From contig OZ010676.1 in the NCBI GenBank assembly GCA_963932185.1, positions 49,069,663 to 49,133,662 on the forward strand: a stretch of 64,000 nt of DNA, read 5' to 3'. Shown here piece by piece: positions 9,936-24,475 of the stretch. Below the pieces are notes generated by a model. That model was not told where the DNA came from and did no database searches. It saw only the letters and a program-made list of their open reading frames with translations. The stretch's first letter is position 1. Every line of letters begins with the position of its first letter. A program made the translations under genes and the position numbers. This stretch comes from Troglohyphantes excavatus. Its lineage: Eukaryota > Arthropoda > Arachnida > Araneae > Linyphiidae.

Positions 9936-12016
9936 TAATAATGAAATAAAAATGGCAATGATACTCGAGCAGTAGGTGATTTGTTTCTGTATGTTTGTAT
10001 ATTTTACGTGTACATTCCTTTTTGCACAAAAGCGGTAAATGGCAATGAACTAATATATCAGGACATCCTTTTAAAATTAAAAGGCTGTTTGTGCAAAATA
10101 AATTAATTTTTCTTTACTAATCACAATTTGGTCCTATGTATATTGCAATTTTAGAATTCAAATGAACTTTTAAATTAACGAAAAATGCGTTTACCACATA
10201 TCTGCGCTGAGCTATCTATATCTTACGTGAAGGGTACATGAGAAGATCTATCCATAGTAAATTTGCAGAAAAAGCCATATACTACAAGGTTTCATGTCTC
10301 AAGACATAGAGATACTTCCGATATTTTTTTTCGTAGTTTTCGGCATTAATCGCGTATTGATAAATCTTGATTGCAATGTTTACACTTCGTGTCTATTATA
10401 TTAAAAAAATAATAGATAAGAGTAAAAAATAAGGGGATACTTCGCTAAATCAATTTTATATATATTTAAACAGTGCATAGAAATTTATTTGTTTCATTAA
10501 AACGATCCATAACGTTCTTATTTTAATATAAAACTGTATTTCTTTTGTTAATAAAATACATAGAAAAATAAACAAGGAATAAATTAACTTTGGCGTGAAA
10601 AGCTTAGGGTTTCCATTTCCAACATCTAGGTATCGATATCACTTAAACAAGTGGGTGGAGTTACTTTCTGTATATTAAACAAATGAGAGGCACAGAATAT
10701 AAATTTACATGATATCACTTTAGTGATGGTTCATAACTTATACGAACCTATTACTAAATATACGAAGTGATAAGTAACTACGAATAAGCGAATGATCAAA
10801 CTAGCGTTATTTCTTTTCTCTAAATGGCGATTGGAAAACTAACGAAATTACGATTTGCGCATGCTTGTAAAATATATTAGTTAACTAGTTTTTTTTTTTT
10901 TTTTTTTTTTTTTAATACCCAAGACATGTCCAACTCAGCTTAAAATAGGTAACTAGTTGGGCATATGTATAACAGATATTAGTAAGTATTACGCAGGGTT
11001 GCCAATTTGAACTGAAATCATATTTGGTGACATTAATTTTGACGCCTTGACATAGTGCCCCCTTATTCTTTACTTAAACAAATAATATCCATATTTCTTA
11101 AAAAAAATATTTGTAAACTTTTCATTTCTCTCAACATAACGGAAGCGCACTGTCATAATTTTCAAGAACATATAAGCCAATCACTGGTCAAAAAGATCAT
11201 CCTAGGTTCAGAATAGAGTTCTAAGTAAATGTAAGGCTATAACATTCTCATTAAATTGTTTAAATAACAATGAACTGCATTTTGAAGAAATAAATATTTA
11301 AAAGGTATGAGATATCATTGTTTACGTTTAAAGCCATAAATGTCTTATAGATGCATAAAGAATATTTGAAGAAGAATTATCTACACCCAACATTAGATGC
11401 TATGAATTTAAACTTGTATGCGAAAATGTTTTTTCTTCTAGTTACAGTTTGGGTCGAATTCTCTATTTATATTCATGAGATAAAAATTCTTTGAATTTGC
11501 ATTCCTTTTTCTATTCAATAAGAAATATTAATAATACTCCGCAGCATTAATAATTAGATACTTAACTTTTTTTTAAACTTAGCATTAAAAATATGTCTTC
11601 GGCCGTTTTAATGAATTTTTGCAGACTACATTATTCTATCCTTCGATTTGATAATTAATTATTATTTTTTTAACTTATTCCTTATATGACACAAACTTAT
11701 TGGTTATTTCTTAATATAATTAAGTAAAATATATTCACTTATACTAATAAAGTTACAAGCCATATAGACCAATACTTCCAAAGCAGAAATTTTAAACAAT
11801 GTACTTTGTATCCCTCTGATGCTCAAAGCCGTATATATACGTCCAGGAATCTCCAGTTTTTCCGGCAATGCACCTGATTTTTAAATTCATAAAAATACTC
11901 CATTTTTTAATGTTTTTGTTTAATTTAAAGGTTTGAGTTACAACTTACAAGCTATGTCTTTACAATTAATTTTTAAAAATTAAATAATATAAAATAGCAT
12001 ATCCAGGGTAAATCAT
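9936..12016. other. gene-free stretch with a T25 tract and a dispersed repeat
   Basis: No coding region is supported. It contains a T25 homopolymer (10889-10913) and, at about 10457-10590, a segment related to 13757-13885 (both include TTTATTTGTTT, CGTTCTTATTT and TGTTAATAAAATAC in order). The pair flanks the TTAA element at 12021-13576. Confidence 0.5.
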
Positions 12017-12020
12017 TTAA

Positions 12021-13576
12021 GGGGACTTGGTACTCCAAAAATTATTTTCTATAATTTGATATAAAATTAAATATTTTTGTGATGACTACATGTAAACTAT
12101 GCAGGAAAGAAGATTTAGAAGAAAAAAAATTTGAAATTTCTTCAAACTTTCTCAAAAATTAAATTTTTGTTAAATTTTTCGAAGATTTAAGGCATTTTTC
12201 AAAATGCTTCTTCTCCTTCAGATTTCATTTGTTTGCATCGAATTTTTTTGTAAGCTGTATTGATTTATGCTTAATAACTTTAAGGATCGGATTATGCATA
12301 AATATTTTAGTGTAGGAGAAAAAAATAATTAGTGAAAAATCGACCATTTTTGTCCAAAAAACTCTAATTCTTAAACATTTTATTTTTTTAAACAAATTGT
12401 TTTTAATATTTTTTTAATTCCATCCCTAGTTCTATTCCATATTCTTTTGTGTACATGTTCAAAACATTTCACGATAATTCATGCATATTTGTTTGAGTTT
12501 TAGTATTTTAAGTAAGTGTATGTTCACGAAAACAGCAAGCTGAGATAAATGCATTTAAAGATTTCAGTATTGAAAATATTTTATTATAAATGTCCCAATT
12601 AAATCAAATATTTTTTCACATAAATAACGAATATATATCCTACAAATTATGTAAAATTAATGACAAATAATAATTATTTTATTTTGCTGCAACCTTAAAT
12701 AAAAATGTCACTTTCAGTATTCAATGCATGCAAAATTTCAAAAAACACAATAAAATAATTCACTGTCAAGAAATTTTTTATTCTTGTAATACATTTTTAG
12801 CAAACCACTAACTAGTGAACATTATGAAACAAAAATTGACTGCAGATATTTATATAATTTGCTTTATTGTTGAGTGTAATGCAGGGAAAACTGAAAATTT
12901 TTTAGTGGTTTTATACAATACCCTCACTGTAAAATTAAAGCACCCTGCAGCATAAGTTACTCCTAATTTATTCTTAAATTACTTTTTCTCTTTATGCATT
13001 GCAATATTTACAAGTTTGAGTGCAAAATCCCTGATAAGGCGGCGTATTGCAAAATAAGAGATTTTGCAGTACACCGCCTTTTCCTCTATTGTCTTTAGGG
13101 CAAATCAATTCACACACAGAGTAAATTAATTTCTCGTCTGATCCTAAAGATTTTGAAGACTTCTTCATAGTATGTATAATTCTAAGTTGTATTCACATAC
13201 AAAATTTGGCAAAAAAACACAGACTCGCTTTTTGTTTACAAATGTATCTTTGGGATACCTGAACTAACTGATGATGTGTACAATTTCTTTGGAATTTTGC
13301 TTTTGGCAGATAACACATCTTTATAACAGTTCTGTAGAAGCAATCCTTTGATACATTGCCATTATTTTGCTTAGATGTACCCATTTTTACATTCGGTTTA
13401 TGACTTTCTCCATGACACACATTGGATAAGAAGTGAAGAAAACGTTCATAATATGATTAATATTTATTCAATCGTTTTGAAACTTTGGGAAAACATGCTA
13501 AAAGGTTAAAGCGTTATTTTAAACCAATAATTTTTTTTTTTTGACATTTTCATCAATTTTGGGGTACCGAGTCCCC
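12021..13576. mobile_element. TTAA-flanked inverted-repeat element, larger copy (1556 bp)
   Basis: The left end reads TTAA then GGGGACTTGGTACTCC; the right end reads GGGGTACCGAGTCCCC then TTAA. The termini are near-perfect inverted repeats, and TTAA at both sides (12017-12020, 13577-13580) is the target site typical of piggyBac-type insertion. The smaller element at 59826-60534 shares the terminal sequence and TTAA flanks. The interior has no recognisable transposase. It does contain a strong 20 bp-arm hairpin (13036-13080) and a 75-codon minus-strand ORF (13193-13420) that I cannot assign and which could be a decayed piece of a transposase. I infer a non-autonomous element. Confidence 0.75.
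13036..13080. repeat. imperfect hairpin inside the TTAA element
   Basis: The arms AAGGCGGCGTATTGCAAAAT (13036-13055) and ATTTTGCAGTACACCGCCTT (13061-13080) pair with two mismatches around a 5-base loop. It stands out because its GC content is well above the surrounding DNA. Confidence 0.85.
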
Positions 13577-13580
13577 TTAA

Positions 13581-16045
<2,465 letters not shown>

Positions 16046-16065
16046 CAGCTACACTAAAACACTGG

Positions 16066-16395
16066 CTAATTCCAATATTTCTTCATAGCTTTCACCACTA
16101 TCCGGTTATTGCTTTTTCCAGCGTCAATAATGATTGATTCGTGGGCAGTGTTGTACCCACCAACTGACCACACTGCGTCAATAACAAAGTTCCCAAAAGC
16201 TCCTTCCATTACATACTTTCGGTCTTTTGCGGGTTTCGTTGAATTCAGTGTACCTTTCACTGCTATCGTTATTGTAACTTGCACTGTTATTGAGTCCGAA
16301 GACAGATTGCGGCAATGATAGAGCGGCGGTCGCCTTTGTTCTTTGGACATCTGGTGTGGACGTATAAGGGTACTGATGGGACTGAAAAATTCCAT
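16066..16395 (-). other. possible coding exon, unrecognised 109-residue ORF
   Basis: This minus-strand frame runs from an ATG at 16395 to a TAG at 16066. Its base composition is clearly less AT-rich than the surrounding DNA. The product shows an alternating hydrophobic pattern (SITVQVTITIAVKG near residues 35-48) followed by a mixed, soluble-looking C-terminal half ending KAMKKYWN. A TTTTTCAG acceptor-like site lies just inside the ATG. It is on the same strand as the candidate first exon at 56256-56304, but that exon ends in phase 1 and this acceptor would need phase 2, so the two do not join directly. It could be a retropseudogene piece, a transposon-encoded ORF or an exon of an unseen gene; I do not recognise the family. 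Confidence 0.3.
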
Positions 16396-16399
16396 GATT

Positions 16400-18419
16400 C
16401 GAAAAAGAATGTTTTCTTAATTTGTTGTTAGAGGGATGTTGAGTGATTAATGTTGTTTATTTTTTTTACTTAATTGGGTCGTTGAGAAAGGTGCTCCATC
16501 ATCTACCTTTTAGGTCCAGGGCAGTCAATAAACAGTTTTCTTACTTCGAAAGTGTTATTTAAATTTTTTAATATGAACATATATGTGATAGTTATGCTGA
16601 TACATAATCTTAATGCTTAAATAAATCTTTTAAAATTTCACAACTGAATCTCTTAAAAAACTTAAATTTATATTATTTGGAAATGTCACTAAAACTCTTT
16701 TTTATATTTTAAATATATAACAGTTACGACTTTTGCAATCACAAAACTAATTCTCAATAAACCTTGGTTCATGTAAACACATGCTTTGAAACTGTGAATT
16801 CAGTAATGTTTAATACTTCGAAATAATACATTTATATGCACTTTTTAATTTACATTTATTCACATTTAAACTGTGCACTTGTATATTTAAATATAAAAAT
16901 AAACAGCCTGCTCCATATTATAAAATAAAAATTTGTATAGTTTGACAAGTTTTTTTCCAAAGCGCATCATATTAATTATTAATATGTATTATATTTACCA
17001 CCTTTTCTGTCCCCATATCATTGAAAAAAACTTTATTTGGTATAAAAGCGTCATAAGGAATACATGATGAAGACTTAAATGCTAAAATTCGACCTTAATT
17101 CATATAAATCGTAGTTTATTTTTCGACTGTCTTGAAGTATAAATTTAGGATAATAGTCAAGGGCTGATTGGAAACTGAGTTTTACATGTAACAAAATATA
17201 GTTCGTGCAAAATTGATTGAAAAGGCTTGACGATAACATTTATTAAAAACAATAATTTAAATATTTAACTATTAAATATAAGACATGGTCGACACAATAT
17301 AAATTGTAAGAAATGTCTACTAAGAAGATTTTATTATTGACACAAACAATAAAGTGAACTATAATAAATTTTACTAGTATTTCTACAAAACAAAAATGTG
17401 GTATAATAAATATGAAAATATAAATATATAATTTACTTTATACCGTTTAATATTAACTTTTTAATAAATCATACGCATATAACACTCAACTGTAAAAACC
17501 GCATAATTATCTAAATTTGTTTATAGATTTCAATCGAAATAGGTTGTTTAGATCAATACATTAAGAAAATCCCAAATGAATGAAAAACTTGCCAATCATA
17601 TTTTAATGGAATGTTTGTCAGAGAGAGTAATGTAATACGGTATAAAAATACATAATTGAATGCGACGATAATGTCTTGAAAAAATTATTAGCAAACTTCA
17701 TCGTTCGAACTATTTTATCAATGGATAAATGTTTTATTAAATATCTTGATGCAATCAATCTTATGAGTAAAAGTAATTTTACATGCATGCCTGTCTGCGA
17801 AAGAGATAACTTAAAATGAAGCGTAAAACTAAATTTCTTATTTGAGCCCGTTTGGTTACACATGAGTAAACAGTTATTCTACATTTGAAAGAGAATCTAT
17901 AAATTTTGTATTGCCGTTTTCGAAACTAAGTCATATAATGACTGTCTTCATGTCTATTAAAATATATTTTTTAACCGTTGAGCTAAGTTTAGTACTTTTA
18001 ATTTCTTTATTGGTACTGGTCGAATTTTCATGGTTAATTAGCCGCCTGTTAGAAAAATCAAAGGTAAATTATGTATCATTTGGATTATATTTCAGTGATT
18101 AATTTTAACCGGTAACTTAAAACTAAACTAAAAAAACACTTACAAACGAAATATTCCATTAATTAATTTTTTTTGGTTACTTATCTTATTAAATTTTACA
18201 TTGTAAACTTGATAAGTTAGATACTGTAAGGTTCGTCTCCGCCAAAGAGACGATGGAGTGCCAAATGTCGGCAACTTTGTTTGGGAAAACAAAGTTTCTT
18301 GTAGGAACTATTGGAAGATTAAGATTGGATTCGGCTGAAGCTGGTTGTAATGCTGGAGCTCCGAATTTTTGCTATGCTTGCTTTGTTTCTATAACGTTTA
18401 CTGAAACTGTATACTTAAA
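16400..18419. other. gene-free AT-rich stretch
   Basis: Small ORFs at 17618-17863 and 17911-18102 consist mainly of hydrophobic, AT-codon residues expected from chance translation. No repeat structure or element ends were noticed. Confidence 0.5.
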
Positions 18420-18423
18420 TTCT

Positions 18424-18520
18424 TTTATGGAGTATTCATACGTTATGGAGTATTCATACATTATGGAGTATGAATACATTATTGTGAATGAATACTCCAT
18501 CATTTATGGAGTATTCATAC
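18424..18520. repeat. 18 bp minisatellite with an internal cruciform
   Basis: The unit TTATGGAGTATTCATACR is repeated about three times from 18426, then appears inverted. ATGAATACTCCAT (18488-18500) and ATGGAGTATTCAT (18506-18518) form a perfect 13 bp-arm hairpin with a 5-base loop. The repeat creates an MEYSY-rich segment in a spurious plus-strand ORF at 18253-18624. Confidence 0.85.
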
Positions 18521-19586
18521 ACAACAATTTAGACACTGTTTCTTATTCTAAAATAATAATTATAGGATTTTATATCTTCATAAATATAAGTGGGGGGACG
18601 TTATTGGCAGCTTTATTTTTATGATGTTCAGTTATTAGAAAACACCCTTTTTGTGTAACCACATTTTTCGTTACACTTTAAATCTAATTGTTTATTCAGA
18701 TTTTTATTATTATTATTTTAAACCGTCAACACTAACTAGAAATTAAAAATTATAAGAATTTCACTGATTGCACTCAGGTTGCTTTTTGAAGAATTTAGTA
18801 TCTTTAAAAAAATATTTCGGGATACAAAATCCAAATATTTGGATTTGGTTTATTGCACAAATTTCGGATTAAAAAATTAGATGGTAAATTCAATTAACTT
18901 CCGAAACTTCCAAAACAACTTTATATTCAACACATTTGAATTCCAAACTCCCACTAATTGTATAAGCTGTTCAAAAAAAATAAAATTACAGTTATTTAAA
19001 AAAATTAGTGAATAAAATATATAAATATTTCTTGAAGTATTGTAACAAAATTATATCAAGAGGAACCCCAAAATAAATATAATGTAGTTTTTTCAAGATA
19101 CTTAGCACGTTTGCAGGCTCCGTCAAACATCATATGGCGCAGTCTATAATGCATTCCATTTTCGAAAAATTCCTAACTGTTTCTCCCAAAGACTATTGTT
19201 CTTCGTTAAAAGGTTAATGTTTCGAGCATTGCAATTCATTACACTAACAAGAAGATTGAAATGAATCCATCTGCAGTTTATGGTAAACAAAATAAAAATG
19301 TCGTTTCGCAAATTGCGTCGCAACGCTCTCAATTAAAAATAGAAAAAAAATCAATGTTTGGCTCGATAAAATAATGGATATTTTACGCTTTTTTTCCCCC
19401 ATCCGCTCACGAAGAACGTTTTCGTTACTCTAATGCAAATTATCAACTTTTTTGTTATTTATCATTCAGTCCAAATGTTTCGATTCTTCCTACTTCGATG
19501 AATTGTGTGAATTTTTATGTTCTAAACATAAAGAAACTAAATACAAATATGATTTTTAAAAAAATGAGTAAATGCGTACTTTTGGA
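18521..19586. other. gene-free AT-rich stretch
   Basis: No element ends, tandem repeats or coding-quality ORF were found. The 62-codon minus-strand ORF at 19144-19332 has no recognisable feature. Confidence 0.45.
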
Positions 19587-20262
19587 TTAACTTAATGATT
19601 TATAGTTAAAATTACTTAACTTTGGATTACAAATAACGTTAATACTAATATTAAAAATAATACATTTCTTGTTATTTCATATAATTTAATTTCCTTACAC
19701 AATCAACGTAAGTTTAATTCTTAAATAAGAGGACTGAAATTTATAAAATTAAGGGATTTCTAATTGATGAACATATTAAATTAAGACTGCCATAATATAT
19801 AAAATTAAGATAATAATTGAGTTATAATAGATACAATGGGTAGTATTATACACTGGGTAGTATTATACACTGGGTAGTATTATACACTGGGTAGTGTAAC
19901 TTAATATTAGTATTATAACTGGGTAGTTAACTTAATGATTTATAGTTAAAATGTAAAAGTTTAAATCTAGGTGTATTAAATTTTTTTTTTAAATAATTGA
20001 ATATTTTTTACATTGTTTACTTAACTTTGGATTACAAATAACGTTAATACTAATATTAAAAATAATACATTTCTTGTTATTTCATATAATTTAATTTCCT
20101 TACACAATCAACGTAAGTTTAATTCTTAAATAAGAGGACTGACATTTATAAAATTAAGGGATTTCTAATTGATGAACATATTAAATTAAAACTGCCATAA
20201 TATATAAAATTAAGATAATAATTGAGTTATACAATATATACAATGGATAGTATTATACACTG
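19587..20262. repeat. direct duplication, 405 bp offset, flanking a 17 bp minisatellite
   Basis: Sequence at 19619-19860 recurs at 20024-20262 with a constant offset of 405 over more than 195 bp and only a few substitutions. The preceding 24 bases at 19587 recur at 19927, so the second copy carries about 65 extra bases (or the first lost them). Between the copies a 17 bp unit, ACTGGGTAGTATTATAC, repeats three to four times (about 19850-19900). Degenerate TATACAATGGATAG-type repeats continue to about 20390. High identity means the duplication is fairly recent. Confidence 0.9.
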
Positions 20263-20399
20263 GGTAGTCTTATACAATGTATATTGTTTTACAATGGATG
20301 CACTGGATGTTGTTATATAAAGGATAGTGTTATACAATGAACAGTGTTATTCAATGATAGGATTATACAATGGATAGTGTTACACAGTGAATATTAATT

Positions 20400-22384
20400 A
20401 AAATTCCAAACCAATTGCAGTGATAGAATATAACGTCTTTTTGCATTTAGCATTTTGCATTTGAACACAATTTTATTTTTGCTTTCTTTTTACCTAACAG
20501 TTGCCAAACCTAGCATAAGTCTATAAATAGAGCATTCGGTTTTGGACGCCACTATGGAACAAGTAATTGTAAGTATATCATTTTCTTTTCTTGTCAACTA
20601 AAATCATTGAGTCGGAGTCTTTCCTAAAACATTTTAGTTACAGTAGTGGGTTTTTTAAAATTGAAAATAAGTTATTTCGTTCGTTGAGTAATTTTACTAA
20701 GCCCTGCCCCTTGAAACAAAACCCCCCTTTTGTTGTCATATGAGACAGTTTGGTTGCTAAATATTTGTAAAAATATTTTTTCAGGTCACTGAAAGTTATT
20801 TTGCGTGTCTCACTATTCTTTTTAGAAAAAAAATTGCAGTGAAGGATTAAAATGATAATCAATTTTGGAGTTATTGAGATATTTTTTTAAAAAGCAAAAA
20901 CAGGTTGTTCTCGATTTTTTAAAAGAACAGGGAACAAAGAAACAGGTTGTTATTTTTCCTCCTGAGAATTAAAAACTAAAACATTTACGAAGATGAATAT
21001 AATAATTTATATAATGTTCACAAAAATTATTTTATATATCTAAAAATGTTCAAATTAAATCTTATGAAAACCTTAAAAAATAATTTATTGAATCATATAA
21101 ACGAGTAAGCACTTGAGAATCCGCAATTAAATCGGGATATTCATAATACATTAATTGAAAACTTATATATTACGTGAATAAAACTAATAGTATGTATTTA
21201 ATATAGTATAACTGGTTTACATTTACAGGTATACTCAATATAGCATGTTCTCTCACAGAAATATATACTTATATTTTTTTACGAACTTTCATTCGTCGAA
21301 GCTTATTAGTTTGAGAGAAAAAATGCAATTATAAATATTTGTAATTTTTTTTTTATTTTCTCTTAAAATATTCGTACATTTTATTTATTTTCATTGTACG
21401 CATATCTTTATCATATTGGTGTAGAATTGTTTTGAATATTTAATCAAAGGCAACGATTAAATACAAATTATAAAAGGCCTACCAAGTTAACAATTTTGTG
21501 TATTTCGGATTTGGAATAAAAAGTAACGTTTCTATTCAAAATTCTCAATTGTATAGCATTTATTAAACCCGATGCAAAGTTGCCAAAAACAAGGCTGCAA
21601 TACAGATATGTAGAACTTTTTTTATATTGAAACTTTGTTCCTTACTTGTAGCTCAATTATTTGATTCATAAAAAAGGAAAGAAAATCCTCTTAGTAAAAT
21701 ATATAAAACCAAAGAAATAGAGAAATATTTTTAATAAGCTAAAAAAGGATACAAATTTAAAACATAACAAAACAAATTTGTCACGTGAAATTTTTTAACT
21801 GTTTAAAAATATGCAATCCAAATAAGGGCTTGATTTTTTTAAACACAATTTATTGAACATGCATAAAAAGTTTTTTTTTTTTTTCAGAAATAGGGTTGTG
21901 CACTTTTTCCAACGAAAAATTAGCATTGAATTAAACTAAATATATTAGATATATTTATACTTTTTAATTCATACATTCCACGATTTTAAAAGCCTTGGTT
22001 TTTTTTATACTTAACTTTTTTCTTGAGTTGCAGAAAAAAAAAGAGTTCGAGATTAAATGCATATTTTATTTAAAACGGTATTAAAAATACAATTTTTTTC
22101 CAAAGTGTAAAACAACATTTTTTGGTTAGAATTTTTTTCGAGAAACCAATCATTAGAGTAATATAGGCATTGCTTCTCTTATAGCACGAGCACAAAAATA
22201 TATGTTATCTATAGGTATCCCTATACATTCAACTAGTTTAATGTCACCGTCCGGAATATACAAATGAAAAATCCTTTACAGAATTTCCAACGTTATATAT
22301 TATTTCATCTTTATTCTTTATTAAAATTACTAGCAGTATAGTCTCACTTTGTAGGGAACCCTTTAAATCTATTAGATTTTCCAA
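20400..22384. other. gene-free AT-rich stretch
   Basis: No coding region, inverted-repeat element or tandem array is supported. ORFs such as 20638-20862 (minus) have no recognisable motif. Confidence 0.5.
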
Positions 22385-23030
22385 GTTTTAATTATAATTA
22401 TATTATATAGGAAGTTTAATTACAATATATGGTAAGTTTAATTAAAATTATATAACATATAAAAGTTTTATTTTAATTATGTTATATAGTAAGTTTAATT
22501 ACAATATATGGTAAGTTTAATTAAAATTATTTTATATATAATAAGTTTTATTTTAATTATGTTATACAGTGAGTTTAATTATATTTTATGATAAGTTTAA
22601 TTATATTTTATGATAAGTTTAATTATATGTTATGATAAGTTTAATTATATTTTATGATAAGTTTAATTATATTTTATGATAAGTTTAATTATATTTTATG
22701 ATAAGTTTAATTATATTTTATGATAAGTTTAATTATATTTTATGATAAGTTTAATTATATTTTATGATAAGTTTAATTATATTTTATGATAAGTTTAATT
22801 ATATTTTATGATAAGTTTAATTATATTTTATGATAAGTCTAATTAAAACTATATTATATATATAGTAAGTTTAATTACAATTATATTATATAGAAAGTTT
22901 TATTTTAAGTAAGTTTAATATATTTTTATATAGTAAATTTAATTATAATTAAGTTTAAAATAAATTTAGTTAAATTTACATTATATAGTAAGTTTAATTA
23001 TAATTATATTTAATTATAATTATATTTTAT
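22385..23030. repeat. AT-rich minisatellite, 22 bp unit with higher-order flank
   Basis: The core at about 22573-22840 holds some 12-13 near-identical copies of AGTTTAATTATATTTTATGA plus TA (22 bp). On the left (22408-22560) the same motif is organised as two longer ~76 bp units built from diverged 22-26 bp subunits. On the right (to 23030) the units are degenerate. Homogeneity in the centre and decay at the edges is the pattern expected from unequal exchange or replication slippage. Confidence 0.92.
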
Positions 23031-23692
23031 GAAGCCCTTTCTATTTATAAGGAATAATCATTTAAATTATGTCCAAAAATAAGTGGATGATATTTTTATG
23101 ACCATTAAAAATTTACGGAATTTAATATTGCGTTTTTAGATTTGTGTACGCTTATAACATATAATGATGTTTGATTTTAAAAATGAATCATAAAAATTGG
23201 TCCATTAGAGACCATAATGTCTGAGAGAGAAAAAATTATATTGAAAATTTCAAATATGACAGAAATTTATAAAGAAAACGGCACATAATAAAAGAAATAA
23301 ATATTTCAATATAAAAATGTAAGCAGAAAAGTAAAGCAAGGCTTTTTTTACCAACACTAGCAGGAAAAATAAGATAATTTCAGTATAACATTGGTTAGAA
23401 CCACATTATTAATAAACGAGACCCTGCAATGTGTTGCGATATGAAATTTGTACGGTTGGTTGCTTGGATTGATTGCATTTAATCGTGCAAGTGCTGAAAC
23501 CGACCATGCAGTGATAAATACACGGTGGCTAAAAATTGATCTAGAACATCTTTTTTTAAAATAGTTACTGTGAATGATACTCAGCTGAATTTATAAATTA
23601 AAATGAATCTATAAAGTGAATTCATAAATAAAAGATTTGGTATCTAAACAGTGCATAGATAAACAAGTTGTCTAAAGTATACATACAAACAT
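23031..23692. other. gene-free AT-rich stretch
   Basis: No ORF or repeat that I can support. Confidence 0.5.
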
Positions 23693-23945
23693 TTTGCCGG
23701 TTATTTGCCAAGTGGTTTAAGTCTAAAAATATCCAAAAAGGGCTAACACCATCTATTACTAAGCAGCTAGATCTATAATTTAGACAAGTAGTGTGGATCC
23801 TAGTTCAATATATTGTTCAATAATGAGTTGAATGTCACCCCACTTAACATTACAGCCAAGGCGAATTGCGAAATTTAAACGCTCTTATCTTGGAACTCTG
23901 TTTTTGAATTAACACTACTTGGCAAACAACTCGCCCATTTCCAAT
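23693..23945. mobile_element. MITE-like inverted-repeat element
   Basis: The left end carries GGTTATTTGCCAAGTGGTTT and a following AAGTCTAAAAATATCC. The right end, read in reverse, carries the related AGTTGTTTGCCAAGTAGTGT and ATTCAAAAACAGAGTTCC. A related segment lies at about 48120-48215. The arms are imperfect, the element is short and it has no ORF, so I infer a decayed non-autonomous DNA transposon. Exact ends and target duplication are not clear. Confidence 0.5.
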
Positions 23946-24044
23946 ATGTGAATTACTTACCATTCGATTTTTAGTGATATTACTTTAAATATATATTTCA
24001 TCATATTTAATTATTTTTAGTTTAATAACCTTAAATTTAAATCT

Positions 24045-24475
24045 TATTTAATTAATCATTAATTTATATATTTTTAATTAATCATTAATTTCTATTTTAT
24101 TAAATTAATCATTAATTTATATCTTAGTTAATTAAGCAATAATTTATATCTTATTTAATTAAGCATTAATTTATATTTTATTTAATTAATCATTAATTTA
24201 TATCTCATTTAATTAATCATTAATTTATATCTTATTTAATTAAGCATTAATGTATATCTCATTTAATTAATCATTAATTTATATCTTATTTAATTAATCA
24301 TTAATGTATATCTTATTTAATTTATTATTAATTTATATCTTATTTATTAAACATTAATTTATATCTGATTTAATTAATCATTAATTTATATCTTATTTAA
24401 TTAATTATTAATTAATATCTTATTTAATTAATTATTAATTAATATCTTATTTAATTCATCATTAATTTAATCTTT
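24045..24475. repeat. 27 bp AT-rich minisatellite, about 16 copies
   Basis: The unit CATTAATTTATATCTTATTT then AATTAAT repeats with a 27 bp period (for example starts at 24191 and 24218) and scattered substitutions. It is almost purely A/T and is unrelated in sequence to the 22 bp array 1 kb to the left. Confidence 0.92.

Noticed and set aside
18253..18624. 123-codon plus-strand ORF
   Set aside because: Its central MEYSY-rich part is simply translation of an 18 bp minisatellite and the rest is hydrophobic noise; no motif or splice context supports a gene.
22573..24475. Regular short repeats that might suggest a CRISPR array
   Set aside because: Units are contiguous with no unique spacers, almost pure A/T, and the genome is eukaryotic.
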